Source: an uncultured Lachnospiraceae bacterium
GTDB taxonomy: Bacteria; Bacillota; Clostridia; Lachnospirales; Lachnospiraceae
Assembly (NCBI GenBank): GCA_947594335.1
Contig: CANQEC010000132.1
Span: 1 to 6,886 of the forward strand
Reading direction: 5' to 3'
Length of the DNA stretch: 6,886 bases
Shown: positions 5,563 to 6,886 of the stretch, in pieces
Numbering within the stretch: position 1 is the first letter of the stretch
Layout: each line of letters begins with the position of its first letter
Program-made: the position numbers and the translations under genes
The notes under the pieces: model-generated
The model's database searches: none
The model's input: only the letters and a program-made list of their open reading frames with translations
Told to the model about the DNA's origin: nothing

Positions 5563-6886
5563 ATGGCAGGCAGCAGGACGTATGACGCGGGCAGTATTTC
5601 CGTACTTGAGGGACTGGAGGCTGTCAGGAAACGGCCCGGCATGTATATCGGGAGTGTTTCGCGGAAGGGACTGAATCATCTGATCTACGAGATCGTTGAC
5701 AATTCGGTTGACGAGCATCTGGCAGGATACTGCACGGAGATAGAGGTTTGTCTGGAGAAGGACGGGTCGGCGGTCATTGAGGATAATGGACGCGGGATTC
5801 CGGTCGGAATGCACGAGAAGGGGATGCCGGCGGAGCGCCTTGTCTTTACAACGCTCCATGCGGGGGGCAAGTTTGACGATTCGGCGTATAAGACAAGCGG
5901 CGGACTGCACGGGGTAGGATCCTCGGTTGTGAATGCGCTGTCATCCTGGCTGGACGTAAAGGTGATGCTCGGCGGGAAAATACATCACGACCGGTATGAG
6001 CGGGGGATTCCTGTCCTTGAGCTTGAGAAAGGTCTTCTCCCGGTAATCGGACGGACCAGGAAGACGGGTACGCGCATTCAGTTTCTTCCTGATCCGGAGA
6101 TCTTTGAGAAAACCTGGTTTTCTTCGACGGAATTAAAGAGCCGGCTTCATGAGACGGCGTATCTGAACCCGCAGCTGACGATCCGTTTTGAGGACAGGCG
6201 GCAGGAGGAGCCGGAGGTGATCGTGTACCGTGAGCCGGACGGTATTGTCGGATATGTGCGCGAACTCAATCAGAAATCGGAGCCGGTCTGCGATCCCGTC
6301 TATTTTTGCGGGGAGGCCGAAGGGATCGTGGTGGAAGCCGCGTTCCAGTACGTCAACGAGTTCCATGAAAATGTGCTCGGCTTTTGCAACAATATTTACA
6401 ACGCGGAGGGCGGAACGCATCTGACCGGATTCAAGGCGACGTTTACAACCGTGATGAATACTTACGCGCGCCAGCTGGGGATTCTCAAGGAGAAGGACGC
6501 AAATTTTACCGGAACCGATATTCGAAACGGCATGACGGCGGTTATTTCTGTCAAACATCCGGATCCCCGCTTTGAGGGGCAGACCAAGACGAAGCTGGAT
6601 AACCAGGATGCGGCGCGCGCCGTGGGAAAAGTGACGGGTGACGAAGTTGTCCTGTATTTTGACAGGCATCTGGACGCGCTGAAAATGATTCTTTCCTGCG
6701 CTGAAAAGGCGGCAAAGATCAGAAAGACAGAGGAACGGGCAAAGACGAATCTGCTGACAAAGCAGAAGTATTCGTTCGACAGCAACGGCAAGCTCGCGAA
6801 CTGCGAAAGCCGCGACAGCAGCATCTGTGAGATTTTCATCGTTGAGGGAGATTCGGCGGGAGGCTCCGCGAAGACGGCGCGGGACA
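5563..6886 (+). CDS. parE: DNA topoisomerase IV/gyrase subunit B, N-terminal 441 residues (3' end outside window)
   Basis: The ATPase subunit of a type IIA topoisomerase; with an A subunit it passes duplex DNA through a double-strand break to decatenate or supercoil chromosomes. Seen: a GHKL ATPase domain with EAVRKRPGMYIG (residues 19-30), Glu43, Asp46 and Asn47 in YEIVDN (Glu43 is the catalytic base), Asp74 in EDNGRGIP, and the ATP lid GGLHGVGSSVVNALS (113-127). The transducer QTK lysine is Lys342. The first TOPRIM motif, IVEGDSAGG with Glu428, lies just before the edge; the DxD motif and tail would follow outside. Start ATG 5563 has a good ribosome site. I favour a ParE-type paralogue because it lies outside a dnaA/recF context and has KLDN where most GyrB/ParE have KLGN, as I recall from Lachnospiraceae paralogues. 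A parC-like A subunit probably follows. GyrB cannot be excluded from this part alone. The frame has no stop before the edge. Confidence 0.9.
   Translation, partial: MAGSRTYDAGSISVLEGLEAVRKRPGMYIGSVSRKGLNHLIYEIVDNSVDEHLAGYCTEIEVCLEKDGSAVIEDNGRGIPVGMHEKGMPAERLVFTTLHAGGKFDDSAYKTSGGLHGVGSSVVNALSSWLDVKVMLGGKIHHDRYERGIPVLELEKGLLPVIGRTRKTGTRIQFLPDPEIFEKTWFSSTELKSRLHETAYLNPQLTIRFEDRRQEEPEVIVYREPDGIVGYVRELNQKSEPVCDPVYFCGEAEGIVVEAAFQYVNEFHENVLGFCNNIYNAEGGTHLTGFKATFTTVMNTYARQLGILKEKDANFTGTDIRNGMTAVISVKHPDPRFEGQTKTKLDNQDAARAVGKVTGDEVVLYFDRHLDALKMILSCAEKAAKIRKTEERAKTNLLTKQKYSFDSNGKLANCESRDSSICEIFIVEGDSAGGSAKTARD

Overview
The window carries five protein-coding genes, all on the + strand: the 3' part of argH, a complete asd, a topB broken by a frameshift, a stand-alone left-handed beta-helix acyltransferase, and the 5' part of a topoisomerase IV/gyrase B subunit (parE-like). 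I saw no tRNA, rRNA, CRISPR array, insertion sequence or phage gene. The protein sequences (TopB and ParE paralogue style, archaeal/fungal-type Asd, hexapeptide protein next to parE), the strong AGGAGG ribosome sites and the TTGACA/TATAAT-type promoters point to a moderately GC-rich member of the Bacillota, class Clostridia, most likely Lachnospiraceae. That placement rests on recalled family resemblance, not on a search.

Layout. argH runs in from the left edge to 1015. A 202-base gap follows: a GC-rich part that can fold (about 1019-1094), then an AT-rich sigma-A promoter (1136-1164) with a possible CodY-like site over its -35 element. asd (1218-2303) ends before a convincing intrinsic terminator (2362-2397); a weaker terminator-like structure ends in six T residues at 2455. 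A second strong promoter (2506-2533, extended -10) starts the next unit: topB (2568-4825), the acyltransferase (4874-5560) and the parE-like gene (5563 to the edge). The gaps of 48 and 2 bases in that unit, with no terminator between, suggest an operon.

Biology. argH (arginine synthesis) and asd (first branch of the aspartate family: lysine/diaminopimelate, threonine, methionine) are amino-acid genes. The second unit is a topoisomerase unit: topoisomerase III (type IA) and a topo IV-type ATPase subunit (type IIA) both unlink DNA, with a small hexapeptide-repeat transferase between them.

The main anomaly is in topB. The TOPRIM half and the half with the catalytic tyrosine are in different frames, with the break at about 3336-3341. 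The flanking residues suggest loss of four codons plus one base, compatible with deletion between short GAAA repeats. The rest of the downstream frame is open and conserved, so the lesion is recent or is a sequence error.
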